Under the pieces are notes generated by a model that worked only from the letters and a program-made list of their open reading frames with translations, had not been told where the DNA came from and did no database searches. From assembly GCA_021792975.1 (NCBI GenBank), contig JAJYTR010000018.1, positions 1 through 38,962 on the forward strand: a DNA stretch of 38,962 nt, written 5' to 3'. The stretch's first letter is position 1; every line of letters starts with the position of its first letter. The stretch is from Pseudomonadota bacterium. Lineage in GTDB: Bacteria > Pseudomonadota > Gammaproteobacteria > Xanthomonadales > Rhodanobacteraceae. This document shows, piece after piece, positions 25,351-33,953 of the stretch. Both the position numbers and the translations under genes were made by a program.

Positions 25351-25387
25351 GCCGCCGCCCGCGCCCGCCGCGGCCGGCCTTCTTTCT

Positions 25388-25630
25388 TCACTGCGACTGC
25401 TGATCGATGGCTTTGCGTTGCCGCGCCGCCTGCCGGTTGACGATGTTCTGCACGTTGCGCGCGCGCTGCTCGTCCTGCAGCAGCGGGTCGAAGGGCGTGG
25501 CGATGCGCGTGGTCGCTCCTGCCGGCGCGGCAGCCTGCGTGGCGCCGGCGGAGCCGCCGGCGTGACTGCCGCAGGCAGCCAGCAGTGCGGCGGCGGCGAC
25601 GGGGCATGACAGGCGGGCGATGCGGAACAT
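25388..25630 (-). CDS. Small lipoprotein of unknown function
   Basis: The protein has 80 residues. A lipoprotein signal ends in AALLAAC with Cys20, followed by a low-complexity Gly/Ala/Thr linker (about 21-45) and a charged, probably helical C-terminus (DEQRARNVQNIVNRQAARQRKAID). I do not recognise a family. A GGAG 8 nt before ATG at 25630 supports this start over an ATG 19 codons earlier. The gene is divergent from the SDR gene. Confidence 0.7.
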   Translation of the reverse strand: MFRIARLSCPVAAAALLAACGSHAGGSAGATQAAAPAGATTRIATPFDPLLQDEQRARNVQNIVNRQAARQRKAIDQQSQ

Positions 25631-25697
25631 GGGCGCGCTCCGGCCGGTGTGCAGGGGTGCAGTCTCGCGCGGGTGCCAGGCCACCACAAGCGGCCGC

Positions 25698-25715
25698 TAC
25701 ACTGCGCGCGGGAGG
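25698..25715 (+). promoter_or_regulatory. Candidate -10 and ribosome binding site of the SDR gene
   Basis: TACACT (25698-25703) is followed by a strong GGAGG (25711-25715) five bases before ATG. The short distance implies a very short 5' leader. Confidence 0.45.
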
Positions 25716-25720
25716 CGGGC

Positions 25721-26503
25721 ATGAACGAGATCACGACACGCTGGCGGCTCGATGGCCGCGTGGCACTGGTCACCGGCGGCAGCCGCGGCATCGGCTATGC
25801 CTGCGCACGCGAGCTGGCCGCGCTGGGCGCACAGCTGCTGCTGGCGGCGCGCGACGCCGACGCGCTGGAGGCCGCGCGCGGCGAGCTGCTCGAGGAGTTC
25901 CCCGCCTGTGCCGCGCAGGTGTTCGCCGCCGATCTCGAGGACGCCGAGGCGCGGCTCGAGCTGTTCGACTGGATCGCCGATCTCGGTGCGGAGCTGTCGA
26001 TCCTGGTCAACAACCTGGGCAGCAACACCACGCGCGCGGCGCTGGACTACGCGCTGGCCGAGGTCGAGGCGCTGCTGCGTACCAACCTGCTGAGCGCATT
26101 CCATCTCTGCCAGCTGGCGCATCCGCATCTGGCCGCGCACGGCGCCGCTGCAATCGTCAACGTCGGTTCGGTGTCCGGCATCACCCACGTGCGCAGCGGC
26201 GCGCCCTACGGCATGAGCAAGGCGGCGCTGCACCAGCTCACGCGCAACCTGGCCTGCGAATGGGCCGAGGACGGCATCCGCGTCAACGCCGTGGCGCCCT
26301 GGTACATCCGCACGCGGCGTACGGCCGACGCGCTGGCCGATGCGGACTATCTCGAGGAAGTGCTGGCGCGCACGCCCATGCGGCGTATCGGCGAGGCGCA
26401 CGAGGTGGCCGCAGCGGTGGCCTTCCTGTGCCTGCCGGCGGCCGGCTACATCAGCGGCGAGTGCGTCGCCGTGGACGGTGGATTTCTGCGCTACGGCTTC
26501 TGA
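25721..26503 (+). CDS. SDR family oxidoreductase (tropinone reductase-like)
   Basis: The 260-residue protein is a classical short-chain dehydrogenase. It has nucleotide-binding TGGSRGIG (18-25), NNLGSN near 97, and the catalytic Asn122, Ser150, Tyr163 and Lys167 (APYGMSKAA). The C-terminus has NAVAPWYIRTRRT and GYISGECVAVDGGFLRYGF. The whole resembles plant-type tropinone reductases and 3-oxoacyl-ACP reductase-like proteins; bacterial substrates of this subgroup are mostly unknown. ATG at 25721 has a near-ideal ribosome binding site. Confidence 0.93.
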   Translation: MNEITTRWRLDGRVALVTGGSRGIGYACARELAALGAQLLLAARDADALEAARGELLEEFPACAAQVFAADLEDAEARLELFDWIADLGAELSILVNNLGSNTTRAALDYALAEVEALLRTNLLSAFHLCQLAHPHLAAHGAAAIVNVGSVSGITHVRSGAPYGMSKAALHQLTRNLACEWAEDGIRVNAVAPWYIRTRRTADALADADYLEEVLARTPMRRIGEAHEVAAAVAFLCLPAAGYISGECVAVDGGFLRYGF

Positions 26504-26825
26504 GGAAATCTGCGCCGGGGAGATCCGATTCTCCCGCTGGGGGGAGCAAGCGGACACGCACCGTGCGCTGCGCGGACAGGGCGATGGGGACGATCGTAGC
26601 CGACCACGACGCGATACCGGCCATTGCCGACGTGCGCGGACCGGAGCAGTGCCGGGTGGTGGGCTTGCCCGTCATGTGAACGTAATTGCGGTGTAATCGC
26701 AGACTCACGCAATAACAGCAGCATGGACGGGTGCGCCGTGCGGCGCATCGGACGCGGGGAGCGTCCGCAACGACGCCGTCGCTCCGGCAGGGTAGGCCGC
26801 AGCCCGGCACCGTCAGGAACCTTCC
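26504..26825. other. Intergenic region with PHO-box-like promoter and leader
   Basis: No gene is seen. A weak hairpin (GGGAGA 26518-26523 with TCTCCC 26530-26535) follows the SDR stop. The PHO-like half-sites lie at 26669-26697, an AT-rich CAATAAC near 26710 could be the -10, and a 7-bp hairpin (CGGACGC/GCGTCCG, 26749-26767) falls in the probable leader. AGGAA about 6 nt before the receptor ATG is the ribosome binding site. Confidence 0.55.
26669..26697 (+). promoter_or_regulatory. PHO-box-like triple direct repeat upstream of TonB receptor
   Basis: Three 7-bp half-sites, CCGTCAT (26669-26675), ACGTAAT (26680-26686) and GTGTAAT (26691-26697), are separated by exactly 4 bp, giving 11-bp periodicity. 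PhoB binds 7-bp direct repeats of CTGTCAT type separated by 4 bp. Here the GT(C/A)AT core is kept in all three. A -10-like CAATAAC follows at a fitting distance. Confidence 0.65.
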
Positions 26826-29216
26826 ATGCCCCGCAAGACGACTCTCGCGCTGGCCATCGCCATGGCCTGCTGCAGCACGTTCGCCACGGCCCAGGCTGCG
26901 GATGCGGCGACAGAACGCGTGCCGACTTCCGCCGGCACGGCTGCCGCCCCGCCGATCGCGGATGCACCCGTAGCCACCGCCACGGCCGCGGCCGGCAAGA
27001 AGGCCAAGACACTCGACACCGTGGTAGTCAGCGGCGCCGCCGTGGCCTTCACCAACAACGAACTGCCGCCGGTGCTGCTGAAGTTCTCGCCGCCGCTGAC
27101 CAGCGTGCTCGACGTGGTCAACCTGCTGCCGGGCGTCAACGTCACGCCCGGCGGCGTGTTCGACAGCGACGACTGGTCCATGGGCATGACCATGCGCGGT
27201 TTCACCCAGAGCCAGTTGGGCTTCACCATTGACGGCCTGCCCAACGGCGCCACCAGTTACGGCGGCGGCGCCAAGCCCAACCGCTTCCTCGACCCGGAGA
27301 ACCTGCGCACGGTGGCCATCTCGCAGGGCACCTCGGACATCTCCTCGCCCTCGGCGCAGGCCCTGGGCGGCACGCTGAACTACGAGTCCATCGATCCGGC
27401 GCAGACGCGCCAGGTCCGCATGGATTACTCGGCCGGTTCCTGGCAGGCGCAACGCGAGTTCGTGCGCTACGACACCGGCGGCCTGTTCAACGACAGCACC
27501 TACGCCTATATCAGCTTCTCCAACACCTACAACAAACGCTGGATCGGTGATGGCACCAACGGCCATACCAGCCGCGTGCATATGGACGCCAAGTCCATCA
27601 CCTACATCGGCGACGCGCTCACCATAACCGCGCGCCTGTCCTGGGACGACGTGTACGAGAACAACTACAACAGCGTGACGCTGGCGCAGTTCGCGCAGGA
27701 CCCCAACTGGGACCGGCTGACCTGGAACTGGACCGGGCAACCCTACATCGACCAGAACTTCGTCGAGCCGTGGAACACCGTGCGCAAGAACGCGCTGGCC
27801 GGCGTGCGCTTCGACTACCAGCCCGGCGACGACAGCCGCTACGAGTTCTATCCCTATTACGCCTTCATGGAAGGCTCCGGCGGCTGGCTGCCGCCGTACC
27901 AGCTCTACGCGCCTGGCGCCAATGGCCAGATCACGGGCAACCGCCCGGTGCCCGGCGGCGCGTTCGGCTACGACTTCTTCCAGACGCCCACGGGCCAGCC
28001 CATCCCGGTGCCGGCCGGCTGCGCCAATCCGTTCGATGCCAACTGCTATCCGGCCGGCTCGATCCCGGCCAGTAGCTTCCGCCAGAGCCTGTACAAGAAC
28101 CAGCGCTACGGCTTCATCGCCAAGGGCAACTGGCAGCTCGGCTCGAACAACCTCAGTGTCGGCCTCTGGTTCGAGAACCTCAACCGTTTCAACGGTCGCG
28201 TCTGGTACGCGGTGATGGACCCGCGCTACTGGTGGAACTACACGCGTCCGCCTTACTACATGCAGTTCTACCAGCAGCTGCTGACTGACACGCGCAAGGC
28301 GTATGTGCAGGACGTGCTCAAGCTCGGTGATGTCGACATCAGCGCAGGTATCAGCAAGTACCTGGTCGACCTCACCGGCAACAACCTGATTACCGGCGGC
28401 AGCCGGTTCGCCCGGCTGGGTAGCGATTCGAGTGTGCTGCCATCGCTGGGTGCGGTGTGGCACGTGGATGCACGCAACCAGCTCTATGCCAGCATCACCA
28501 AGAACTTCGCCGCCGTGCCCGACGGCGTGATCCAGGCCGCCGCTGCCGGCAGCGATATCAGCCATGTGTTGCCGGAGACTTCGATCAACGTGGACGCCGG
28601 CTGGCGCTACGACACGCGCGATCTGCAGACCAGCCTGGCGCTGTACCACGTGCGCTTCGCCAACCAGATCACCTTCGTCACGCCGGCAAGCTCGGGCATC
28701 ACGCAGATCAACTACACCATCGGCACTGCCGGCACCTACGTCAACGTCGGTGGCGTCGAGTCGAAGGGCGTGGAGGCGGTGGCCAATTGGCGCGCCACAC
28801 CATGGCTCGATCTGTACGGGTCGGCCACCTACAACGATTCGACTTACATCGGCAACATCAATGGCATCAAGGCAGGCAACAAGGTGGCGGGCCAGCCGCA
28901 GCGCATGCTGGCACTGGCCGCCAATTACCACGAAGGCGGTTTCCGCGCCGGTCTCGCCGCCAAGTACGTGGGCGGCCGCTACGGCACCATGGACAACACC
29001 GAGAAACTGCCTTCGTACACCACGGTGGACGCCTACGCGGGCTACCACCTCGGGTTCGATGCGCAATCGGCGATCAAGTCGGTGGATTTGATGTTCAACA
29101 TCACCAACCTGTTCGATCGCCGCTATCTGGGCACGGTGGATTCGGCGGGCACGCCGGGCTACTACTTCATCGGCCCCGCACGCACCGCGGTGTTCACCCT
29201 CAGCGCCAGCTTCTGA
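26826..29216 (+). CDS. TonB-dependent outer membrane receptor
   Basis: The 796-residue protein has a signal peptide ending near ATAQA (residue 24), a TonB-box-like DTVVVSG (64-70), a plug domain (about 75-195, with FTIDGLPNG and SSPSAQALGGTLNYES) and a 22-strand-type barrel ending in the aromatic ...TLSASF. The family imports scarce substrates with energy from TonB-ExbBD. No siderophore genes lie nearby. Instead, the promoter carries PHO-like repeats and the next gene is a phospholipase C, so the ligand may be a phosphorylated or choline-containing product of phospholipid breakdown; this is inferred from context. It is 95 bp upstream of the phospholipase gene, with a hairpin between. Confidence 0.93.
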   Translation: MPRKTTLALAIAMACCSTFATAQAADAATERVPTSAGTAAAPPIADAPVATATAAAGKKAKTLDTVVVSGAAVAFTNNELPPVLLKFSPPLTSVLDVVNLLPGVNVTPGGVFDSDDWSMGMTMRGFTQSQLGFTIDGLPNGATSYGGGAKPNRFLDPENLRTVAISQGTSDISSPSAQALGGTLNYESIDPAQTRQVRMDYSAGSWQAQREFVRYDTGGLFNDSTYAYISFSNTYNKRWIGDGTNGHTSRVHMDAKSITYIGDALTITARLSWDDVYENNYNSVTLAQFAQDPNWDRLTWNWTGQPYIDQNFVEPWNTVRKNALAGVRFDYQPGDDSRYEFYPYYAFMEGSGGWLPPYQLYAPGANGQITGNRPVPGGAFGYDFFQTPTGQPIPVPAGCANPFDANCYPAGSIPASSFRQSLYKNQRYGFIAKGNWQLGSNNLSVGLWFENLNRFNGRVWYAVMDPRYWWNYTRPPYYMQFYQQLLTDTRKAYVQDVLKLGDVDISAGISKYLVDLTGNNLITGGSRFARLGSDSSVLPSLGAVWHVDARNQLYASITKNFAAVPDGVIQAAAAGSDISHVLPETSINVDAGWRYDTRDLQTSLALYHVRFANQITFVTPASSGITQINYTIGTAGTYVNVGGVESKGVEAVANWRATPWLDLYGSATYNDSTYIGNINGIKAGNKVAGQPQRMLALAANYHEGGFRAGLAAKYVGGRYGTMDNTEKLPSYTTVDAYAGYHLGFDAQSAIKSVDLMFNITNLFDRRYLGTVDSAGTPGYYFIGPARTAVFTLSASF

Positions 29217-29224
29217 TGCGTCCT

Positions 29225-29248
29225 GCCGGCGCCGTGCCCGGCGCCGGC
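29225..29248 (+). other. Strong intercistronic hairpin between receptor and phospholipase C genes
   Basis: GCCGGCGCC (29225-29233) pairs perfectly with GGCGCCGGC (29240-29248) around the loop GTGCCC, 8 nt after the receptor stop. There is no U tract. It probably lowers or stabilises downstream expression rather than ending transcription. Confidence 0.55.
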
Positions 29249-29311
29249 CTGTCCATCAGGCCAACACGCACGCGGCACATGCTGCGTGCCCGCCTGCTCC
29301 AGGAGTCCGTC

Positions 29312-31414
29312 ATGACCGATGCCCAGCGCCGCGCATTCCTGCGCGCATCCGCACTGATGGGCGTGGCACTGGCCGGTGGCAGAGTGCTGCCACCGCTGCT
29401 GCGGCAGGCGCTGGCGGTGGAACCGGCGCGCCGGCACGGCGATCTGCGCGATGTCCAGCACATCGTGATCCTGATGCAAGAGAACCGCTCGTTCGACCAC
29501 TACTACGGCACCCTGCGCGGCGTGCGCGGCTTCGGCGATCCGCGCGCGCTGCGACTGCCCGATGGCCGGCCGGTCTGGTACCAGCCGCGGCCGGGCGGCG
29601 GCCACGTGCTGCCGTTCCATCTGGATGTGCGTAATACCTGCGCGCAGACGATGCACGACCTCAATCACGACTGGAAGCACGCGCAGACCACCTGGCAGTA
29701 CTGGGACGCCTGGGTGCGCGAGAAGACCCCGGCGACCATGGGCTATTTCACGCGCGCGGACCTGCCGTTCCACTACGCGCTGGCGGATGCCTTCACGCTG
29801 TGCGACGGCTACCACGCCTCGCTGTTCGGGCCGACCTCGCCCAATCGCATGTTCATGTTCACCGGCACCAGCGGGCTAAGCGCGGGCAGCGACGGCAAAC
29901 AGGCCATCGCCAACATTGACGACGGCAACTGGACCAGCGATGCCGCGCGCGACCGCGCCGATTTCAAAGGATTCGGCTGGACGACTTATCCCGAACGCCT
30001 GCAGCGGGCCGGCATCACCTGGAAGATCTACCAGGAGTACGACAACTACGGCGACAACACGCTGCAGTACTTCGCCACCTTCCGCGGCCTGGCGCCGGAC
30101 AATCCGCTGTACCGGCGCGGCCGCGCTTGGGCGCCCGGTTCGACGGCGGCCAATGCCGAAACCTCGCGCGGCGAGTACCTGGTGGCCGAGTTCGCGCGCG
30201 ACGTGCGCGGCGGGCGCCTGCCGCAGGTGTCCTGGATCATCGCGCCGTACATCATGAGCGAACACCCGCGCGCCACGCCGGCCTACGGCGCCTCGCTGGT
30301 GGCGCGTCTGCTGGCCGTGCTGGCGGCGGCGCCGGAGGTGTGGTCGAAGACCGTGTTCCTGCTGAACTACGACGAGAACGACGGCTTCTTCGACCACGTG
30401 CCACCCGCCCTGCCGGCATTGAATGCCTCCCAGGGCATCAGTACGGTAAGCGTCGCCGGTGAGACCTGCCAGGGCGTGCCGGTGGGGCTGGGGCCGCGCG
30501 TGCCGATGCTGGTGATCTCGCCGTGGAGTAGCGGCGGCTGGGTCAATTCGCAGATGTTCGACCACACTTCGGTGATCCGCCTGATCGAGGCGCGTTTCGG
30601 CGTGCACGAGCCCAACATCAGTCCCTGGCGGCGCGCGGTCTGTGGCGATCTCACCAGTTGTCTCGATCTGGCCGGCCGCGACCTGCACTGGCCGCGACTG
30701 CCCGACCCGCAGATCGAGGTGGCGCTGGCCGATACCACGCGCAATCTGCCCGAACCCTCCGTGCCATCCCGGCAGAGGCTGCCCGGACAGGAGCCGGGGC
30801 AGCGTGCCGCGCGCGCGCTGCCCTACGCCTTCGATGCCGGCATGATCTGGCAGCCGGAACGCGGTCTGCACGTCCGCATCGCCAACCAGGGCACCGCCGC
30901 CGTAGCGCTGAACACCTGGGCTTCGGGCTTGCGGCCACCGCGTGCCTACACAGTGGAAGCCGGGTGCAGCATCGAGGATCTCTGGCCGCCGTCTGGCGAG
31001 GGCCGCTATGCGCTCGCCATCCATGGCCCGAACGGTTTCCTGCGGACCATCCGGGGACACCACGCGGATGCGCGCAGCCCGCGCCTGGAAGTGCGCACCG
31101 GTTTCGATGCCGCCGGCGGCCAACTGCTGGTGATGCTGCGCAACATCGGCGATTCGCGCTGCACGCTGCAACTGCGGGATCACTACCGCCGCGATGCGCG
31201 GCAGCGGCTGGTGCTCGAGCGGGGGGCGGCACGCATCCTGGCATGGCCGACCGCGCCGCAGGACCACTGGTACGACCTCGAGATCGCCGCGCACGGGGAC
31301 GCGCTGTTCTCGTACCGGCTCGCGGGGCATGTCGAGACTGGCGCGGCCAGTCGCAGCGATCCCGCCATGGCCGGTGGCGTGCCGGTGGCGCGTGACGCCG
31401 TGGTTGCCGCCTGA
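29312..31414 (+). CDS. Phosphocholine-type phospholipase C, Tat-exported
   Basis: The enzyme cleaves phosphatidylcholine or sphingomyelin to phosphocholine and a lipid. The 700-residue protein has a twin-arginine signal (RRAFLRASALMGVALAGG, residues 6-23) and the phosphoesterase catalytic domain beginning IVILMQENRSFDHYYGTLRG (from 51; Glu57-Asn58 metal site, then His63). Later conserved parts are FGPTSPNRMFMFTGT, NYDENDGFFDHVPPP-like (NYDENDGFFDHVPPA) and FDHTSVIRLIEARFGV. Two C-terminal DUF756-type domains follow (about 520-690). Length and layout match the PlcN/PlcH family; which subtype cannot be told. AGGAG precedes ATG by 6 nt. Downstream of the receptor gene, it is probably co-transcribed from the PHO-like promoter. 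No PlcR chaperone gene follows. Confidence 0.93.
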   Translation: MTDAQRRAFLRASALMGVALAGGRVLPPLLRQALAVEPARRHGDLRDVQHIVILMQENRSFDHYYGTLRGVRGFGDPRALRLPDGRPVWYQPRPGGGHVLPFHLDVRNTCAQTMHDLNHDWKHAQTTWQYWDAWVREKTPATMGYFTRADLPFHYALADAFTLCDGYHASLFGPTSPNRMFMFTGTSGLSAGSDGKQAIANIDDGNWTSDAARDRADFKGFGWTTYPERLQRAGITWKIYQEYDNYGDNTLQYFATFRGLAPDNPLYRRGRAWAPGSTAANAETSRGEYLVAEFARDVRGGRLPQVSWIIAPYIMSEHPRATPAYGASLVARLLAVLAAAPEVWSKTVFLLNYDENDGFFDHVPPALPALNASQGISTVSVAGETCQGVPVGLGPRVPMLVISPWSSGGWVNSQMFDHTSVIRLIEARFGVHEPNISPWRRAVCGDLTSCLDLAGRDLHWPRLPDPQIEVALADTTRNLPEPSVPSRQRLPGQEPGQRAARALPYAFDAGMIWQPERGLHVRIANQGTAAVALNTWASGLRPPRAYTVEAGCSIEDLWPPSGEGRYALAIHGPNGFLRTIRGHHADARSPRLEVRTGFDAAGGQLLVMLRNIGDSRCTLQLRDHYRRDARQRLVLERGAARILAWPTAPQDHWYDLEIAAHGDALFSYRLAGHVETGAASRSDPAMAGGVPVARDAVVAA

Positions 31415-31706
31415 CCTGCGCCGGACCCGGGACGTCCCTGCCGGACCGCACCGTACTGCGGAACGGAGGTCGTCCATGCGCCGGTCGGCACGCGGCCGTG
31501 CGGCGCGGGGCGACGATTACCGCGTCGACGTGCGGCGAGACGCCGGTCATCGAGTGCCATGGCGGGCGGCAGCGCATCCCTTTCGGACTAGGTCAGGACA
31601 ACGCTGCGGCACTGCGCCGACCAGGATGACCGTACCGGATGCCCGCTGCCGGCCATCGACGCGTGCGCGCGGTGCCGCGCCTGGAGCAGCGATGCCGTGG
31701 CAAGTC
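31415..31706. other. Gap between converging phosphoesterase genes
   Basis: The 292-bp gap has no clear terminator. An arginine-rich frame with a good GGAGG before ATG at 31476 was examined, but it runs into the antisense of the next gene and looks like a chance frame. Confidence 0.4.
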
Positions 31707-33743
31707 TCAGTGGATGCCGGGACCCGCATGTACCCTGGCAGGAGGGCGATGACCTTGAGAGCGCGGCTGCATATCGCCGGGCGTGGTCTTGGGCCGCGGG
31801 TTGAAGTACGGCGGCAGCTTGGTGCGGATGCCGAGTTGCCGGTCCACGGGCGTGATGCCGATAGCCTTGCAGTCCAGCCCCAGCGCGCCGGGCAACTGCT
31901 CGGTCCATGCGGCGGGCACCGCGGCGTAACTTGACGGCAGCGGCGCCGCCTTGCCGGCCAGGCGCGCGTCGTCGAACGCGCCCAGCAGGTCGGTGACCTC
32001 CGGCGTCAGCGCGTCCTCGGGGCCCAGCCCGCGCAGGTGGAAACGCAGCTCGCCCAGCCTGCGGCCCTCGAGTTCGTCGGGCAGCGTGGCCAGCGGCGGC
32101 AGGTCGAACACGCGGTCGACGAACTTCACCACCGACGCGGTGTTGCCCGGTGCGTGCACCACCGCGTGCACGCGCGCATACGGCGAGATCAACAGCAGCG
32201 GTACGCGCGGGCCGTTGCCCAGCCACTTGCCGTCCGGGCCGCGCGCGCGCTGCGGCGGCGGCACGTGGTCGTAGTCGCCCTCGCTGTCGTCCCAGGTGAC
32301 GATGATCGCGCTGTGCTTCCAGTACGGGCTGGCGGCGATGGCGTTGATGGCGCGCGCGACCAGGATCTCGCTGATCTGCGCGTCGGAATACTGCGGGTGA
32401 TCGTCGTCACCGAGAAAGCGCGCCTGCACGCGCGGATCGGGATCGGCGGGCTTCAGGCCGAAGCCGTTGCGAAAGCCGCCCTTGATGTAGAACACGCCGC
32501 CCGTAGCCGGCAAACGTCCCCCGCGCACGTCGGCGAAGAAACGCGACAGGTCGGCCAGATGCGCACGCAGCGCCGGGTTGTTGGCGATGTAGCCGAAGTA
32601 CTGGGGCCCATTGTGGTGGGTGATGTAAGAGGCCAGCCGGCCTTCGGCGTCTTCGGGATCGGCCCCGCCCGGCACGGGCGCGCCGTAGCCTTCCTGGTAC
32701 CAGCGCCAGTCCACGCTGCGCTGGCCGCGCCGGCCGATCGCGGTGATGTCGGCATGCAGGTCGCGCAGATCTCCGGCAGGCCGCCGGTCCTGCCGCGACA
32801 CCGCCGGCAGGCTGCCGCCCTGCAGGGTCAGCGGCAGGCTGGCGAAGGTGAGGTTGCGCTGCACGGCCGCACGGTTTTTCGCGGCATTGGCGTAGTCGTG
32901 CGGGTTGTAGGGCATGCGCAGCGCGGGCGGCGTGGGGTCGTAGGGTGAGCCCCAGAACGGATTGGAGTCGTTGACCACCGGCACGCCCGGCCCCTTGGCG
33001 CCGTCGCCCGCGAAGGCCTCGCCGGGATGGCGCGCCCACTGCGTCACGCCGGTCTGCGCGGCGATGATGCTGAGATTGCCCGGCGTCGAGGGCCCGGCGA
33101 TGGTCTGGAAGATGTGGTCGAACAGCGCGAAGCGGTCGGCGTAGTTCCACAGGATCGGCACCGTGTCGCAATCCTCGTGCGCCATGGCCAGCTCGCCGAA
33201 TTGCAACGCCTCGATGCTGGGCGCGCCCTGCGGCGAATACTTGCGCTCCTCGGTCAGGGCGAAGCGGTCCATGCGCGGCACGCCGGCGACCACGTGCATC
33301 TTGCGCAGCATCAGCGGATGCGAGTGGTCGATGTCGTCGGTATCGGCGGCGTACTCAGCCGGGCCGATACGGAAGGGCGAGATCGTGGTCCAGCGTCCGT
33401 CCGGCAGCTGCAGCGGCTGCACGAAACCCGGCGTGCGCGCCGGCGGCTGCGAGTAGATCCCGTCGGCGCCCGGCCAGGTGCCGAAGTACGAATCGAAGCT
33501 GCGGTTTTCCTGGTAGATCACGAACACGTACTTCACGTGCCGGCGCAACAGCGCCAGTTTCTGCGCCGGCGTGAGGCGGGGCTCGGCGGCGGCGGGCACC
33601 TCGAATCGCGCCACCGCGGGCGGCGCCGCGGCATCGACACGGCGTGGTGCGCCGTTGCCGGTCCAGGCGGTCACGGGCTGCGCATGCACGCCGGCGGTGG
33701 TGGCCAGCAGCAGCGGCAGGGCGGGCAGAAGAGTCGTACGCAT
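31707..33743 (-). CDS. Secreted phosphoesterase family protein (acid phosphatase/phospholipase C-like)
   Basis: The 678-residue protein has a Sec-type signal peptide (about 1-21, ending GVHAQ) and a single phosphoesterase (PF04185-type) domain beginning YVFVIYQENRSFDSYFGTW (from residue 72). Further conserved segments are TIAGPSTPGNLSIIAAQTG, IIVTWDDSEGDYDHVPPP and NTASVVKFVDRVF. It lacks the twin-arginine signal and the C-terminal DUF756 domains of the converging phospholipase C, so it is a separate branch, closer to AcpA-like acid phosphatases and fungal-type phosphoesterases. Its substrate is unknown. ATG at 33743 begins the signal peptide; a TTG six codons earlier is open. A PHO-box-like triple repeat lies 20 bp upstream. 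It is divergent from the patatin gene. Confidence 0.88.
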   Translation of the reverse strand: MRTTLLPALPLLLATTAGVHAQPVTAWTGNGAPRRVDAAAPPAVARFEVPAAAEPRLTPAQKLALLRRHVKYVFVIYQENRSFDSYFGTWPGADGIYSQPPARTPGFVQPLQLPDGRWTTISPFRIGPAEYAADTDDIDHSHPLMLRKMHVVAGVPRMDRFALTEERKYSPQGAPSIEALQFGELAMAHEDCDTVPILWNYADRFALFDHIFQTIAGPSTPGNLSIIAAQTGVTQWARHPGEAFAGDGAKGPGVPVVNDSNPFWGSPYDPTPPALRMPYNPHDYANAAKNRAAVQRNLTFASLPLTLQGGSLPAVSRQDRRPAGDLRDLHADITAIGRRGQRSVDWRWYQEGYGAPVPGGADPEDAEGRLASYITHHNGPQYFGYIANNPALRAHLADLSRFFADVRGGRLPATGGVFYIKGGFRNGFGLKPADPDPRVQARFLGDDDHPQYSDAQISEILVARAINAIAASPYWKHSAIIVTWDDSEGDYDHVPPPQRARGPDGKWLGNGPRVPLLLISPYARVHAVVHAPGNTASVVKFVDRVFDLPPLATLPDELEGRRLGELRFHLRGLGPEDALTPEVTDLLGAFDDARLAGKAAPLPSSYAAVPAAWTEQLPGALGLDCKAIGITPVDRQLGIRTKLPPYFNPRPKTTPGDMQPRSQGHRPPARVHAGPGIH

Positions 33744-33762
33744 GGCGGGCACCCATCGCAAA

Positions 33763-33791
33763 GTGCCAACAGTACGACAAGCGGGTGACGA
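33763..33791 (-). promoter_or_regulatory. PHO-box-like triple direct repeat upstream of the second phosphoesterase
   Basis: On the minus strand TCGTCAC (33791-33785), TTGTCGT (33780-33774) and TTGGCAC (33769-33763) follow one another with 4-bp gaps. Each matches (C/T)TGTCA(T/C) at 6 of 7 positions. The ATG is only 20 bp further, so the leader would be very short. An inverted repeat GTACGAC (33772-33778)/GTCGTAC (33796-33802) overlaps the site and could be an alternative operator. Confidence 0.55.
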
Positions 33792-33953
33792 ATCGGTCGT
33801 ACCGGCCGCGGCCGGTGGTCGGACGGATGCGCGCCGCCGCGCTGTCCGCCGATCGTCGCCTCATGCCCGTGGTTCCGGCGTACGCCGGGTGCGGTCCTCG
33901 TGCGCAGGCGCGCTGCGGGCACAATGCCGCTGCCGATCCGGAGGGGTGCCGCC

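Noticed and set aside
31476-31934. ORF with a good GGAGG before ATG after the phospholipase C gene
   Set aside because: Arg-rich, and extends into the antisense of the converging phosphoesterase; no recognisable features.
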